A stretch of 64,000 nucleotides of DNA from Bacteroidales bacterium UBA6192 (GCA_002422725.1 DITE01000030.1:24698-88697), one strand, 5' to 3'. Shown: positions 43,258 through 52,075, numbered from the stretch's first letter. The notes: generated by a model not told the origin, from the sequence alone. Numbers and translations are program-made.

Positions 43258-44598
43258 CTAATCGTTGAAGTAATTGTTGATGGGGCCGTAAGCATGGAAA
43301 AAGCCGGTCAGCATCACCGTATTTACATCCTGCTCGTTGTTGGCAACCTTATCGGCAACCAGTTTGCGTCCAATGGCATCTGATCGTTTTCCATAACGCA
43401 GGGCTAACTTGGCGCCAAGTGAATCCATGCCTTTGAAAGAGGCAAAGTAGGGGCCGAAGTGAGTGTCTTTATCCTTGATTTTTACTGCATTTTTCCATGG
43501 CACGAACGATTCTGGCAGTTTTCCGAGTGCCTCATCGCAGGAAGCGGCAAACTGGGAAATGTCAACATAGGTTTTCTTTTCCACGTCGTAAACAGCTGTG
43601 GGGACACCCTTTTCATATTTCAGGAAGCCATCCTTTTGAGCCCCGCTCGAATGTTGGCCACCTATTATGCCTTGCTCCATCATGTTGTCGAGCAAATCGC
43701 TGTGCAGGTCTTCATCTGCCAGGTGCGGATTCATCACCTTCATGATAAACTGTACAACATCAACACCAACATAATCAATCAACTGAAAAATACCCATTGG
43801 TCTTACCAGGAAGTCCTGGCTTATTTTATTCATCATATAAATGGCTTCGGTAAGCGGACGGTCTCCGGCAAGATCAAGTGCTTCATGAATGCCGTGCAAT
43901 GCATCGCGCATGAAATGCCCATTTCCGATGAATCCGGCAAAGTCGTTGCTTGGAACTACAACTTTACCCAATGCTTTGGCATAATTGCCGGCAAAAGCTG
44001 AGGCTTCGGGAAGGGTGTTTGCAGTAACAATCAGTTCAACGAGTTTCTGAACGGCAGGCGGGTTGTAGAAATGGAAACCAAGTACCCTGCCTTTGAGCCC
44101 GGCCTCATCTTCGATGAAATGAATTGGAACCGAAGAAGTGTTCGTGAAGAACCAGGTTTTGTGCGGATTGTTCTGGTCAATCTGCTTCAGCAATTTGACT
44201 TTCAGGTCTTTGTTTTCGCTAACGGCTTCGAACACAAGACTTGATTTGTAAGCAACTTCCATGGCTGTTGTTGGCCTTACAATGCGCATCACATCATTTA
44301 TATATTGATCGATGATGTGATAATTCTCGATCAGGTGATCGCGATCGGCATACACGCTTCGAAGCCAGACAGCCTTTTTCTCGGCAATCTTCAGAACCTG
44401 TGCGCGAAGGTAATCCATCAGGCCGGCAAGACCCTCATCGGATAAGTCAATAGCATTGAGAACAAAGGCCTTGCCTTTGTTTTCGGGTTTCAGGCTCAGG
44501 TCAGCCATCTCGACCGCGGTTAACAGCAGTATGCCACTGCCCATTTTGCCGGCAGCACCTAATACTGAAACATGTTGAAGTCTTTCGTCGTAATTCAT
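43258..44598 (-). CDS. 3-hydroxyacyl-CoA dehydrogenase, long form
   Basis: The NAD-dependent enzyme of 446 residues interconverts 3-hydroxybutyryl-CoA and acetoacetyl-CoA. The Rossmann motif is VLGAAGKMGSGI at the N-terminus; the catalytic-site region reads TNTSSVPIHFIEDEAGLKGRVLGFHFYNP with the His in GFHFYNP. It is longer than the 280-residue butyrate-pathway Hbd. The extra C-terminal part carries a second dehydrogenase-type helical domain (MGIFQLIDYVGVDVVQFIMKVMNP), as in long 3HCDH proteins, but there is no fused enoyl-CoA hydratase domain, which is supplied by the gene just upstream. Confidence 0.92.
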   Translation of the reverse strand: MNYDERLQHVSVLGAAGKMGSGILLLTAVEMADLSLKPENKGKAFVLNAIDLSDEGLAGLMDYLRAQVLKIAEKKAVWLRSVYADRDHLIENYHIIDQYINDVMRIVRPTTAMEVAYKSSLVFEAVSENKDLKVKLLKQIDQNNPHKTWFFTNTSSVPIHFIEDEAGLKGRVLGFHFYNPPAVQKLVELIVTANTLPEASAFAGNYAKALGKVVVPSNDFAGFIGNGHFMRDALHGIHEALDLAGDRPLTEAIYMMNKISQDFLVRPMGIFQLIDYVGVDVVQFIMKVMNPHLADEDLHSDLLDNMMEQGIIGGQHSSGAQKDGFLKYEKGVPTAVYDVEKKTYVDISQFAASCDEALGKLPESFVPWKNAVKIKDKDTHFGPYFASFKGMDSLGAKLALRYGKRSDAIGRKLVADKVANNEQDVNTVMLTGFFHAYGPINNYFND

Positions 44599-44625
44599 AC
44601 TCTTTGGTTATTGATGTTATTTGTT

Positions 44626-45399
44626 TTACCAGTTGGGTTGTCTTTTTTCCAGGAAAGCTTTCATGCCTTCTTCGCCTTGTGAGCCGGGCCCGAAAAGTGA
44701 GCCAAATTCATTGGCCTCGAGGCTGCTGCCCTTGTCGAACTCCAACAGAATGCCTTCACGGGTAACATGTTTCACTTTTTGCACCGCCTTAGGCCCTTTT
44801 GAAGCAATTAGTTTGGCAATCCTCATCACCTCATCCATAAGCTGCTCTGGCTCTGTAACTTTTTGAACCAGGCCAATTCTCAGCGCTTCTTCAGCTCCGA
44901 TCATTTCGGCTGAAGTAAGTAAATACAAAGCGTTTCCAAGACCTGTGAGCCTCGAAAGCCGCTGTGTTCCTGCGTATCCGGGAATTAAGCCAAGATTTAC
45001 TTCAGGTTGACCAAATTTTGCTTTTGCCGAAGCAATTCGGAAATCGCAGGCCATTGCCAGTTCGAGCCCTCCACCCAATGCGAAGCCGTTGATGGCGGCA
45101 ATCACCGGAAATGGTGCTTTCTCGAGCTGACGAAAGGTATTTTGTCCAAGACGGCTAAAATCACTGCCTTCAGTCTCAGTTTTGTTTACCATTTCGGCAA
45201 TGTCGGCACCTGCTACAAATGCCTTGCCCTCGCCTGTAAGGATCATCACGCGGACAATTCCTGAGGCAACAAATTCAGCAACAAGACTATCCATCTCATG
45301 AAAAAACAAGGTGTTGAGGGCATTGAGCGCTTGTGGCCGGCTAATGGTAACGAGAGCTATTCCATCAGTAATTTCGTGTTTTAAAATGGTATATTCCAT
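44626..45399 (-). CDS. Enoyl-CoA hydratase (crotonase)
   Basis: From the ATG at 45399 the protein is 257 residues, the normal crotonase size. It hydrates trans-2-enoyl-CoA (crotonyl-CoA) to the 3-hydroxyacyl-CoA. Oxyanion-hole segments are KAFVAGADIAEM and ALGGGLELAMACDFRIAS; the two catalytic Glu lie in FGQPEVNLGLIPGYAGTQRL, around GQPEVNLG, and in the following helix region MIGAEEALRIGLV. The frame opens 13 codons further upstream, but MEYTILKHE is a typical family start and lies downstream of a -7 element. First gene of the beta-oxidation/butyryl-CoA unit. Confidence 0.92.
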   Translation of the reverse strand: MEYTILKHEITDGIALVTISRPQALNALNTLFFHEMDSLVAEFVASGIVRVMILTGEGKAFVAGADIAEMVNKTETEGSDFSRLGQNTFRQLEKAPFPVIAAINGFALGGGLELAMACDFRIASAKAKFGQPEVNLGLIPGYAGTQRLSRLTGLGNALYLLTSAEMIGAEEALRIGLVQKVTEPEQLMDEVMRIAKLIASKGPKAVQKVKHVTREGILLEFDKGSSLEANEFGSLFGPGSQGEEGMKAFLEKRQPNW

Positions 45400-45424
45400 G
45401 ATGTTTTTATAATTTGGTTCTATG

Positions 45425-45433
45425 GCCAAATGT
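45425..45433 (-). promoter_or_regulatory. Possible -7 element of the crotonase operon
   Basis: TACATTTGG on the minus strand fits TAnnTTTG (last base differs from Y). It is 26 bases before the ATG at 45399 and supports that start over the longer frame. Confidence 0.35.
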
Positions 45434-45479
45434 AGCAAATTCTTATCAAACAGTTTATTTTTTTTCCTGAATCTATCCT

Positions 45480-46325
45480 TCAGGAAGCAAATTCTGCTAA
45501 TTTTCCCGTTTTCAGAAGCCGTATCCCTTTGGGTGTTTGCTGCAAGGTGCAGGCCTCATTATATAGGTCATGCTCAAGAAACAACACATAATCGTTGGCC
45601 AAAGCTTCGGCATAAAAACGTTCCCTGTCCTCCAAGGTAACCAAAGGGCGTGTGTCATAAGCCATAATCCAGGGCATGGGAATGTGGGCTGCAGATGGCA
45701 TCAGGTCGGCCATAAACACTACGGTTTTGCCGTTGTAATGGATATGAGGGATCAATTGACCTTCGGTGTGCCCGTTATAGAGTTTGAAAGTGATATTGGG
45801 GATAAATTCACCTTCCTGGTCAATGAGTTTCAACTGCCCGCTTTCGTATATGGGCAGGATATTCTCTTTCAGGTAAGAAGCTTCTTCGCGGCGGTTTGGG
45901 TTGGTAGCCCACTCAAACTGTTGTCGGCTGGTCCAGTAGGTGGCGTTGGGAAAAGCCAGCTCGAATCCTGATTTGTCAGCATTCCAGTTCACACTTCCGC
46001 CACAGTGGTCAAAGTGCATGTGGGTGATCACCATATCGGTGATGTCGGCAGGAGTGAACCCAAGTGTTTCGAGCGATGATTCGAGCGATTCATTGCCATT
46101 GAGGTAATAATGGCTGAGCCATTTTTCGTCCTGTTTGTTACCAATGCCGTTGTCGATCAGTATCCGGCGGTCACCATCAACCACCAAAAGGCAGCGCATG
46201 GCCCAGTTGCACAAATTATTCTCGTCGCAGGGATACACTTTTTGCCAGAGCACTTTAGGAACCACGCCAAACATGGCTCCTCCATCGAGTTTCAGATTTC
46301 CTGTTTCTATGGGGTAGAGTTTCAT
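45480..46325 (-). CDS. Metallo-beta-lactamase fold hydrolase
   Basis: From the ATG at 46325 the enzyme has 281 residues. The metal-binding motif HMHFDHCGG (HxHxDH) is intact, with a further His in NGHTEGQLIPHI and Asp in FMADLMPSAAHIP. The pattern resembles lactonase or methyl-parathion-hydrolase-type MBL proteins, including N-acyl-homoserine-lactone lactonases, but the substrate cannot be told. The open frame continues 22 codons upstream, where the sequence looks unlike a protein start. It has its own -7 element and a leader of about 90 bases. Confidence 0.87.
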   Translation of the reverse strand: MKLYPIETGNLKLDGGAMFGVVPKVLWQKVYPCDENNLCNWAMRCLLVVDGDRRILIDNGIGNKQDEKWLSHYYLNGNESLESSLETLGFTPADITDMVITHMHFDHCGGSVNWNADKSGFELAFPNATYWTSRQQFEWATNPNRREEASYLKENILPIYESGQLKLIDQEGEFIPNITFKLYNGHTEGQLIPHIHYNGKTVVFMADLMPSAAHIPMPWIMAYDTRPLVTLEDRERFYAEALANDYVLFLEHDLYNEACTLQQTPKGIRLLKTGKLAEFAS

Positions 46326-46418
46326 AGTAGATAATTTAATAATTCGTTTGAATGAAGAAAATGCCCTTCGATAGTCAGTGTAAATCAACATAAGCTACTA
46401 TCTATTGACACAGTATCG

Positions 46419-46427
46419 ACAAAAATA
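46419..46427 (-). promoter_or_regulatory. -7 element for the metallo-hydrolase gene
   Basis: TATTTTTGT on the minus strand matches TAnnTTTGY; the leader to the ATG is about 90 bases. The remaining 46428-46720 gap shows only a short GCCTGA/TCAGGC stem near 46561-46580. Confidence 0.4.
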
Positions 46428-46723
46428 AGGCATTTTTTAGTATTTCAACCCATTACTTTTTGTCTTAACAACCCTTTTACAATTCCTTTTGTGTTTGAGA
46501 ATTGATTCTATAGATGAAACGTAATAGTCATTAAAAGTTCTTAAGCAATAAAATCTTTTGGCCTGATTGTTTTGTCAGGCATTCCAACAACCTGGTTTTT
46601 TAGCATAATCAACTACCAGCAGTTTGAGCATGACGGATATAAATCCTTTCTGAAGAAGAAGAACCCCTCAACCTGAAATAATATCTTTTAATTCAGCATG
46701 GCTGATTCAGGAGTAAACTTATC

Positions 46724-46732
46724 TACATTTGC
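46724..46732 (+). promoter_or_regulatory. -7 element for the trpG/pabA-like gene
   Basis: TACATTTGC is an exact TAnnTTTGY match. It lies downstream of the first possible ATG (46698) and 20 bases before the ATG at 46752, so it decides the start in favour of the latter. Confidence 0.55.
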
Positions 46733-46751
46733 TACACCGGAAAATTATGTC

Positions 46752-47327
46752 ATGCAACATATTTTACTGATCGATAATTTTGATTCGTTTACGTTTAATC
46801 TGGTGCAGTTGCTGCGCGAGAGCGGGGTGACGCATCAGCTGAGCATTGTAAAAAACGATGCTGATATCGGTCTTTTACCTGCAAAGGTGGATAAGGTAAT
46901 CATCTCGCCAGGACCCGGATTGCCTCATGAATCAGGTAAGCTGATGCCGATGCTTAACCTCTTTGCAGGTCGCTGTCCTGTACTGGGCATTTGCCTTGGC
47001 CATCAGGCCATTGCTCTTCATTATGGCGGAAAACTGATTCAACTTCCTCATAGTGCGCATGGGCAGGTTTCAAAAGCTAAAATTACCGAACCCAGGGATG
47101 TTATTTTCAGAGAAATAAGCACTGATTTTCTATGCGGACGTTACCATTCTTGGGTGGTTGACCCCGAAACCCTGCCCGATGCATTGCGCATCACTGCCTT
47201 GGACGGACAAGGCAATATCATGGCTTTGAAGCACCGCGAGCTTAACATTACCGGACTTCAGTTTCATCCCGAATCCTATATGACCCCCGAAGGTGGAAAG
47301 ATGATCAATACCTGGTTAAGGCTCTAG
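46752..47327 (+). CDS. Glutamine amidotransferase subunit of anthranilate/aminodeoxychorismate synthase
   Basis: The 191-residue class I amidotransferase supplies ammonia to TrpE or PabB for tryptophan or folate synthesis. The N-terminus ILLIDNFDSFTFNL, the oxyanion motif ISPGPG, the nucleophile Cys in VLGICLGHQAI, and the C-terminal His/Glu in LQFHPES are all present. No trpE, pabB or other trp gene is adjacent, so TrpG and PabA cannot be separated; being alone favours PabA or a shared subunit slightly. A longer frame starts at 46698, but the -7 element at 46724-46732 rules that out. Confidence 0.92.
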   Translation: MQHILLIDNFDSFTFNLVQLLRESGVTHQLSIVKNDADIGLLPAKVDKVIISPGPGLPHESGKLMPMLNLFAGRCPVLGICLGHQAIALHYGGKLIQLPHSAHGQVSKAKITEPRDVIFREISTDFLCGRYHSWVVDPETLPDALRITALDGQGNIMALKHRELNITGLQFHPESYMTPEGGKMINTWLRL

Positions 47328-47348
47328 CCAACAATTATGTCTACCAGA

Positions 47349-47726
47349 TTACTTTACTGCAATCGTTTCAATCTCTATCAGGGCATTCAGCGGTAAGCCT
47401 TTCACAGCAAAAGCTGCACGGGCAGGCGGATCGGTTTGATAATAGCGGCCATACACGGCATTCATGGCGGCAAAATTGGCCATATCGCTGAGCAGACAGG
47501 TCGATTTCACTACATCCGAAAAATGGTAGCCCGCAGCTTCGAGTATTGCGCCTATATTTTTCATTACCTGCTCGGTTTGCAGGCTGATATCGCCTTCAAC
47601 AATTTTTCCTGTTGAAGGATCAATTGGAACCTGACCCGAAATAAACAACATTCCGTTTGCTTCAATGGCCTGGCTGTAAGGGCCTATTGCACCAGGAGCT
47701 GAGCTTGTGGTAATAACTTTTTTCAT
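47349..47726 (-). CDS. ridA: RidA family reactive intermediate deaminase
   Basis: From the ATG at 47726 the protein is 125 residues; the trimer hydrolyses reactive enamines and imines made by PLP enzymes such as threonine dehydratase. Hallmarks are the N-terminal APGAIGPYSQAI, the FISGQVPIDP segment, the catalytic Arg in DPPARAAFAV, and IEIETIAVK at the end. The frame opens four codons upstream but MKKVITTSSAP is the family start, and a promoter lies 22 bases before it. Convergent with the amidotransferase gene. Confidence 0.94.
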   Translation of the reverse strand: MKKVITTSSAPGAIGPYSQAIEANGMLFISGQVPIDPSTGKIVEGDISLQTEQVMKNIGAILEAAGYHFSDVVKSTCLLSDMANFAAMNAVYGRYYQTDPPARAAFAVKGLPLNALIEIETIAVK

Positions 47727-47747
47727 GTTCTGCATCATTAGGTTTTA

Positions 47748-47756
47748 GCAAAAATA
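47748..47756 (-). promoter_or_regulatory. -7 element for ridA
   Basis: TATTTTTGC on the minus strand matches TAnnTTTGY, with a TTGG about 22 bases upstream; it lies 22 bases before the ATG at 47726. Confidence 0.5.
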
Positions 47757-47815
47757 GATCAATTTTGCCTGAATAGGCCAACGAATACCCTTCCGGTTTG
47801 AAATATCCACAAATT

Positions 47816-47840
47816 AAAAAACCTTCCGCAGGGAAGGCTT
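47816..47840 (-). terminator. Terminator of the tRNA-Phe gene
   Basis: On the minus strand CCTTCC and GGAAGG (plus-strand positions 47832-47837 and 47822-47827) form a 6-base stem with a 4-base loop, followed by TTTTTT (47821-47816). It lies about 10 bases after the tRNA 3' end. Confidence 0.75.
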
Positions 47841-47848
47841 TTCAGGTG

Positions 47849-47921
<73 letters not shown>

Positions 47922-47937
47922 AAATAAACTTGGGAGT

Positions 47938-47946
47938 GCAAAACTA
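47938..47946 (-). promoter_or_regulatory. -7 element for tRNA-Phe
   Basis: TAGTTTTGC on the minus strand matches TAnnTTTGY exactly and sits 16 bases before the mature tRNA 5' end. Confidence 0.55.
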
Positions 47947-47983
47947 CTATATTTTTTATTCATGATAAAAACTTTTTGTAAAT

Positions 47984-48017
47984 TTTGACTTCATAAACTC
48001 ATAATCAGTAACTTTGT
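47984..48017 (+). promoter_or_regulatory. Promoter of the coaX-envelope operon
   Basis: TTTG (47984-47987), 21 bases, then TAACTTTGT (48009-48017): a full match to the -33/-7 Bacteroidota consensus. The predicted start near 48023 leaves a short leader before the coaX ATG at 48041, and excludes the TTG at 48014 as start codon. Confidence 0.65.
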
Positions 48018-48040
48018 CGCCCGAAACAGCTTCATTTTCA

Positions 48041-48778
48041 ATGCAACAGTTAATTGATATCGGCAACACTTTATTGAAAACCGTAATTGTTGATACCGAT
48101 AAAACGCTTTTTATTGGTCAGATGGAGTTGTCGGATGTAACCACTTTCCAGTCACTTCATCATCAGTTTGGCTTTCCTGCTTCCTGCCTGATTTCATCAG
48201 TTCGCGATATACCTGATTGGTTAATTGCCTCCTTTGGACAAAACACCCGTATCAGCTTTTTAACCCATATGACACCCTTGCCTTTCAGCCTGAATTACAA
48301 CACCCCTGCTACCCTGGGCCCCGACAGGATAGCTGCTGTTGCTGCTGCCTGGGAACGGTTCCCGAACAAAAACGTCCTGATCATCGACATGGGAACCTGC
48401 ATTACTTACGATATTATCACCAGTCAGGGCGTATATGAAGGAGGCGCAATCAGCCCGGGCATCCGTATGCGCCTGAAAGCGCTTCATTCATACACCGGTA
48501 AGTTGCCCCTTGTTGAACCTGCTGGTGAGACCCCTTTTACAGGCAAATCAACAGTTGAGAGTATTTTGGCGGGCGTTATGTTTGGTGTTCAGGCCGAGAT
48601 CGATCAGTTTATTCAGTCTTATGAAAAAATTTACGAAGAATTAACGGTAATTGTTGGGGGTGGCGACAATAAATATTTTGATAAACAGTTTAAAAATAAC
48701 ATCTTTGCAGCCTCAAATTTAGTTCTGGACGGGCTGAGAGTAATTTTGGATTTTAATGAAAATCAACACATTGATTAA
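48041..48778 (+). CDS. coaX: Type III pantothenate kinase
   Basis: The 245-residue enzyme phosphorylates pantothenate, the first step of coenzyme A synthesis. CoaX features: the N-terminal phosphate loop LIDIGNTLLKTVIVD, the middle LGPDRIAAVAAAW, the Asp-containing IDMGTCITYDII, GGAISPGIRMRLKALH, and TGKSTVESILAGVMFG. It needs a monovalent cation and is not inhibited by CoA, as known for the family. Its last 23 bases overlap the start of the outer-membrane protein gene downstream, a layout that couples their translation. Confidence 0.95.
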   Translation: MQQLIDIGNTLLKTVIVDTDKTLFIGQMELSDVTTFQSLHHQFGFPASCLISSVRDIPDWLIASFGQNTRISFLTHMTPLPFSLNYNTPATLGPDRIAAVAAAWERFPNKNVLIIDMGTCITYDIITSQGVYEGGAISPGIRMRLKALHSYTGKLPLVEPAGETPFTGKSTVESILAGVMFGVQAEIDQFIQSYEKIYEELTVIVGGGDNKYFDKQFKNNIFAASNLVLDGLRVILDFNENQHID

Positions 48779-50045
48779 AAATAGTATTTTTATCCCACTG
48801 ATGTTTATCACCATGAGCATTGTGGCTCAAACGGGTATTGACTCCCCTTACACCCGGTTTGGTTTGGGACAACTCGAAAACAGAAGCAATGGTGCCCGTT
48901 TTCAGGCTATGGGGGGTATTTCCAATGCCTTGTCGGGCAACCGATTTATAAACCCTTCTAATCCTGCTTCTTATGCAGGATTCGACTCTTTATCGTTTAT
49001 TTTCAATGCCGGGCTTAATGCTACATCAGTCACGTATCGCACCACCACTCAGTCGGAGGAAGGCAGTAATGCAACAATCAGTTACATCACCATGGGCTTT
49101 CCGTTAAGCAGATGGTGGCGAACCAGCGTGGGTCTTTTACCATACAGTCAGGTTGGTTATAGCATTAAGGTGCCATTTTCGATCGATAATGTTGGTAATT
49201 TGTATAAGGTATTTGAGGGTGAGGGAGGATTAAACCAGGTGTATTGGGGTAACGCATTTATCCTGCACAAGAAACTTTCGGTAGGCATTAATTCCACTTA
49301 TGTTTTCGGTAAGAATACAAATAGTATCCTTGTGTATTCACCCGATTCGGCATATTATGCTAATACGAAAATTGAGAATAAATTGCAAGTGAATGATTTT
49401 ATCTTTGATTATGGTGTTCTTTTCAAACATGAAATCAGCGAAAAACTCAACCTGAATATCGGACTAACATACAGTCAGAAAATTAACCTGAATGTGAAAC
49501 GCGATTACCTCGCAAGGTCTGTGTTTGGTGGTGTAGATGGTGGTGTGGATTATACACTCGACACGATTGACTACAAACCCACCGAAAAGGGAAAGGTTGT
49601 TTTACCAGCAGGCATTGGTTTTGGGATGGCTCTTGAAAAGCAAAACCGCTGGCTAGTAGGTTTTGACTTTAATTGGCAAAACTGGGAAAAATATGAAGCA
49701 TATGGCAAGGGTGATTCATTGGTAAACAGCTGGGATATTGCATTTGGAGGACAGTTTACACCCAACAACACCTCCATTTCAGGATATTGGAAACGAGTAA
49801 CTTACAGGATTGGCGCAAGGTATGAAAAGTCCTATCTCCAATTATTTGGTCAACCGATCAATGAGTTTGGCATCAGTTTTGGTGTTGGTTTACCATTGCC
49901 ACGTTCTTTAACAACAATTGACCTGAGCGCTGAAGTTGGCCGCAGAGGGACAACAAATAAAAACCTGATTCAGGAAACATTTGTTAATTTTACCCTTGGG
50001 GTTTCAATTTATGAGCGATGGTTCGAAAAAAGAAGATATAACTAA
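48756..50045 (+). CDS. FadL/OmpP1-like outer-membrane beta-barrel protein
   Basis: The 429-residue protein has a signal peptide at residues 1-24 (ending near VAQTG). The N-terminal part TRFGLGQLENRSNGARFQAMGG and the following NPASYAGFDSL are typical of the FadL-like family in Bacteroidota (small N-terminal plug, then barrel). The rest shows alternating hydrophobic and polar residues of membrane strands and an aromatic-terminated end (ERWFEKRRYN). It may transport hydrophobic molecules or serve in outer-membrane assembly. It starts inside coaX (23-base overlap) and is followed by a TPR gene after 24 bases. Confidence 0.85.
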   Translation: MKINTLIKNSIFIPLMFITMSIVAQTGIDSPYTRFGLGQLENRSNGARFQAMGGISNALSGNRFINPSNPASYAGFDSLSFIFNAGLNATSVTYRTTTQSEEGSNATISYITMGFPLSRWWRTSVGLLPYSQVGYSIKVPFSIDNVGNLYKVFEGEGGLNQVYWGNAFILHKKLSVGINSTYVFGKNTNSILVYSPDSAYYANTKIENKLQVNDFIFDYGVLFKHEISEKLNLNIGLTYSQKINLNVKRDYLARSVFGGVDGGVDYTLDTIDYKPTEKGKVVLPAGIGFGMALEKQNRWLVGFDFNWQNWEKYEAYGKGDSLVNSWDIAFGGQFTPNNTSISGYWKRVTYRIGARYEKSYLQLFGQPINEFGISFGVGLPLPRSLTTIDLSAEVGRRGTTNKNLIQETFVNFTLGVSIYERWFEKRRYN

Positions 50046-50069
50046 TTGTTAATCTTAATTACTATCAAA

Positions 50070-51488
50070 ATGATGACGAAAAGAAGCACAATCACTCTCC
50101 TGCTGTCTGGCTTGATTTTTCTGTTAACACTTCAATTAAAAGCCTCCGGTTTCAACAAGTTTGAGGATGTGAATCCTCAGGATGTAATAAAAAAATATGG
50201 AGAAGATAGTGTCACATGTGTGATTAACCTTTCGCTTTACCGTGAGTTTTTTAAACAATGGAAGGCTTCAGATTACACTAATGTTGCCACATTTAAAGAA
50301 ATTGTCAAACCATGGCGATGGGTGTTTCTCAATTGCCCCATCGCTACCGAAAATATTTATGTTGATGGTTCAAGGATTATGCAGTATCTCATCGAGAATG
50401 AAAAGAATGAGGCTTCAAAACAAAAACTGATCGACACATTGATGATGATTTATGATCAACGTATTAAATATTTTCCGAATCATTATAGCAAAGGTACACC
50501 TCAGGTAGGATCAATCCTTGGCCGGAAAGGAGTAGATCTGTACACTTACGATCAGGAACGTTTTGAAGAAACCTACGACATACTCAAACGATCGGTTGAA
50601 CTGGAAGGCGACAATTCCGACGGAACAGTGCTTATTTATTACTTCCGCTCAACCATCAAAATGGCCCGTAAAGGATCTGTCGACAGCACAATGATTGTGG
50701 ATGTATACGATCAGGTGATAGACATTCTTGATCACAATATTGAGGCTCTTACTTTGAAGGGGGATACAAAATGGGTCGAAAATTACAAGAATTTCAAGGG
50801 GAATATCGACGCCACCTTTGAGCCTTTTGCAACATGTGAAGATCTGGTGCGCATTTTCCAAAGCAAGTTTAAAAAAACTCCGGATAACATAGCCCTGCTG
50901 AAAAAGATTACCAACATGCTTGATAAAAGAAGTTGCCAGGATAATCCCTTATACCTTACAGCAAGTAAAAGGCTGCATGAATTGGAGCCTAGCCCCGAGT
51001 CGGCTTACCTTATTGGCCGTTTACTTTTTAAGGAAGAAAAGTATTCTGAGTCCATTGGTTACCTCGAAGAATCAACTAAAATGACTGATTTGGACAAATT
51101 GTCAACATCGTATAAACTTCTTGCCTCGGCTCAGGCTTCTCTCAGAAACTATCCACGTGCCCGTCAAATGGCACTCAAAGCCCTTGAGATAAATCCAAAT
51201 GATGGCAATGCTTATATCATTATTGGCGATCTTTATGCTGCCAGCGCCAAAGATTGTGGCGACAATGAGCTAACAACAAAAGTCGCCTACTGGGTAGCAG
51301 TTGATAAATATATCAGAGCCCGTAATGCTGATTCAACCGTTGCCGAAGCAGCAAACAAAAGAATTTCCACCTATTCAGCCTACTTTCCTCCAATGGAGAC
51401 CGTGTTCTTTTACGATCTTCACGAAGGCGAATCATATACTGTTGGTTGCTGGATTAATGAAACAACAACAATCAGGGCTGCAAAATAA
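50070..51488 (+). CDS. Exported TPR-repeat protein
   Basis: From the ATG at 50070 the protein is 472 residues with a signal peptide (about residues 1-24, LLLSGLIFLLTLQLKAS). The C-terminal half contains TPR units, for example SAYLIGRLLFKEEKYSESIGYLEEST and ARQMALKALEINPNDGNAYIIIGDLY. The N-terminal half (for instance FKEIVKPWRWVFLNCP) is not recognised but looks conserved in structure. The very end, FYDLHEGESYTVGCWINETTTIRAA, is a short beta segment. Likely a periplasmic scaffold of the neighbouring envelope machinery (outer-membrane protein upstream, lptC downstream). The open frame begins earlier at a TTG (50046), but the ATG is preferred. Confidence 0.82.
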   Translation: MMTKRSTITLLLSGLIFLLTLQLKASGFNKFEDVNPQDVIKKYGEDSVTCVINLSLYREFFKQWKASDYTNVATFKEIVKPWRWVFLNCPIATENIYVDGSRIMQYLIENEKNEASKQKLIDTLMMIYDQRIKYFPNHYSKGTPQVGSILGRKGVDLYTYDQERFEETYDILKRSVELEGDNSDGTVLIYYFRSTIKMARKGSVDSTMIVDVYDQVIDILDHNIEALTLKGDTKWVENYKNFKGNIDATFEPFATCEDLVRIFQSKFKKTPDNIALLKKITNMLDKRSCQDNPLYLTASKRLHELEPSPESAYLIGRLLFKEEKYSESIGYLEESTKMTDLDKLSTSYKLLASAQASLRNYPRARQMALKALEINPNDGNAYIIIGDLYAASAKDCGDNELTTKVAYWVAVDKYIRARNADSTVAEAANKRISTYSAYFPPMETVFFYDLHEGESYTVGCWINETTTIRAAK

Positions 51489-51514
51489 TTTATTTGTACA
51501 CGACTCAACATGCA

Positions 51515-52075
51515 ATGAAACGATTTTTTAGCATCATGGCCATATTTGCAGGCCTGATGCTTTTTTCATGTGAGAACTCCTTGTCAGTCGTTCAGGAACT
51601 TACAAGAGAGGATACCATTGCGGATGTTACAGCGCGTGATATTTCTTTCATCAGAAGCGATTCAGGCATGGTGCAGATGACCCTTAATGCCGACCGGATG
51701 AACCGGTTTTCGCTGGATGACCCAGCCATTGAGTTTCCTGAGGGTTTCGAAGCTTTTTTCTATGACTCAGTGAAAACCGTAACCTCACGCATTCGGGCTG
51801 ATTACGGAATAAGTTATGAGAAAACCAGGCTGATTATTGCGAAAAACAACGTTGAAGTGCAAAACTTTGAAACAGGTGAGACACTAAAAACCGAATCACT
51901 TTTCTGGGATCAGCAAAAGAGAATTATTTTTACTAAAGACCCTGTGCAGATTGTTTCACCTGACAAAGTGGTTTTTGGCGACAGCATGACTGCCTCTGAA
52001 GGGTTCGACCGCAGAACCATTTATAACGTTAGAGCAACTATTGAAGTGGAGGATGACGAAGGCAACAGCAACTAA
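51515..52075 (+). CDS. lptC: LPS export periplasmic protein LptC
   Basis: From the ATG at 51515 the product is 186 residues, anchored by a short hydrophobic N-terminus with a lipobox-like MLFSCENS. The remainder is beta-jellyroll with the family pattern seen in Bacteroidota LptC: a strand VQMTLNADRMNRFS, then EFPEGFEAFFYDSVKTVTSRIRADYGISYE, and KNNVEVQNFETGETLKTESLFWDQQKRIIFTKDPVQIV, the last being the segment shared with OstA/LptA. It passes LPS from the LptBFG transporter towards LptA. The genes for other Lpt proteins are not in this window. The TTG at 51494 is an unlikely start. Confidence 0.87.
   Translation: MKRFFSIMAIFAGLMLFSCENSLSVVQELTREDTIADVTARDISFIRSDSGMVQMTLNADRMNRFSLDDPAIEFPEGFEAFFYDSVKTVTSRIRADYGISYEKTRLIIAKNNVEVQNFETGETLKTESLFWDQQKRIIFTKDPVQIVSPDKVVFGDSMTASEGFDRRTIYNVRATIEVEDDEGNSN

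Noticed and set aside
47821..47838. CRISPR or repeat-like hairpin next to the tRNA
   Set aside because: A single short stem with a T-run on the minus strand, best explained as the tRNA terminator; no spaced repeats occur anywhere in the window.
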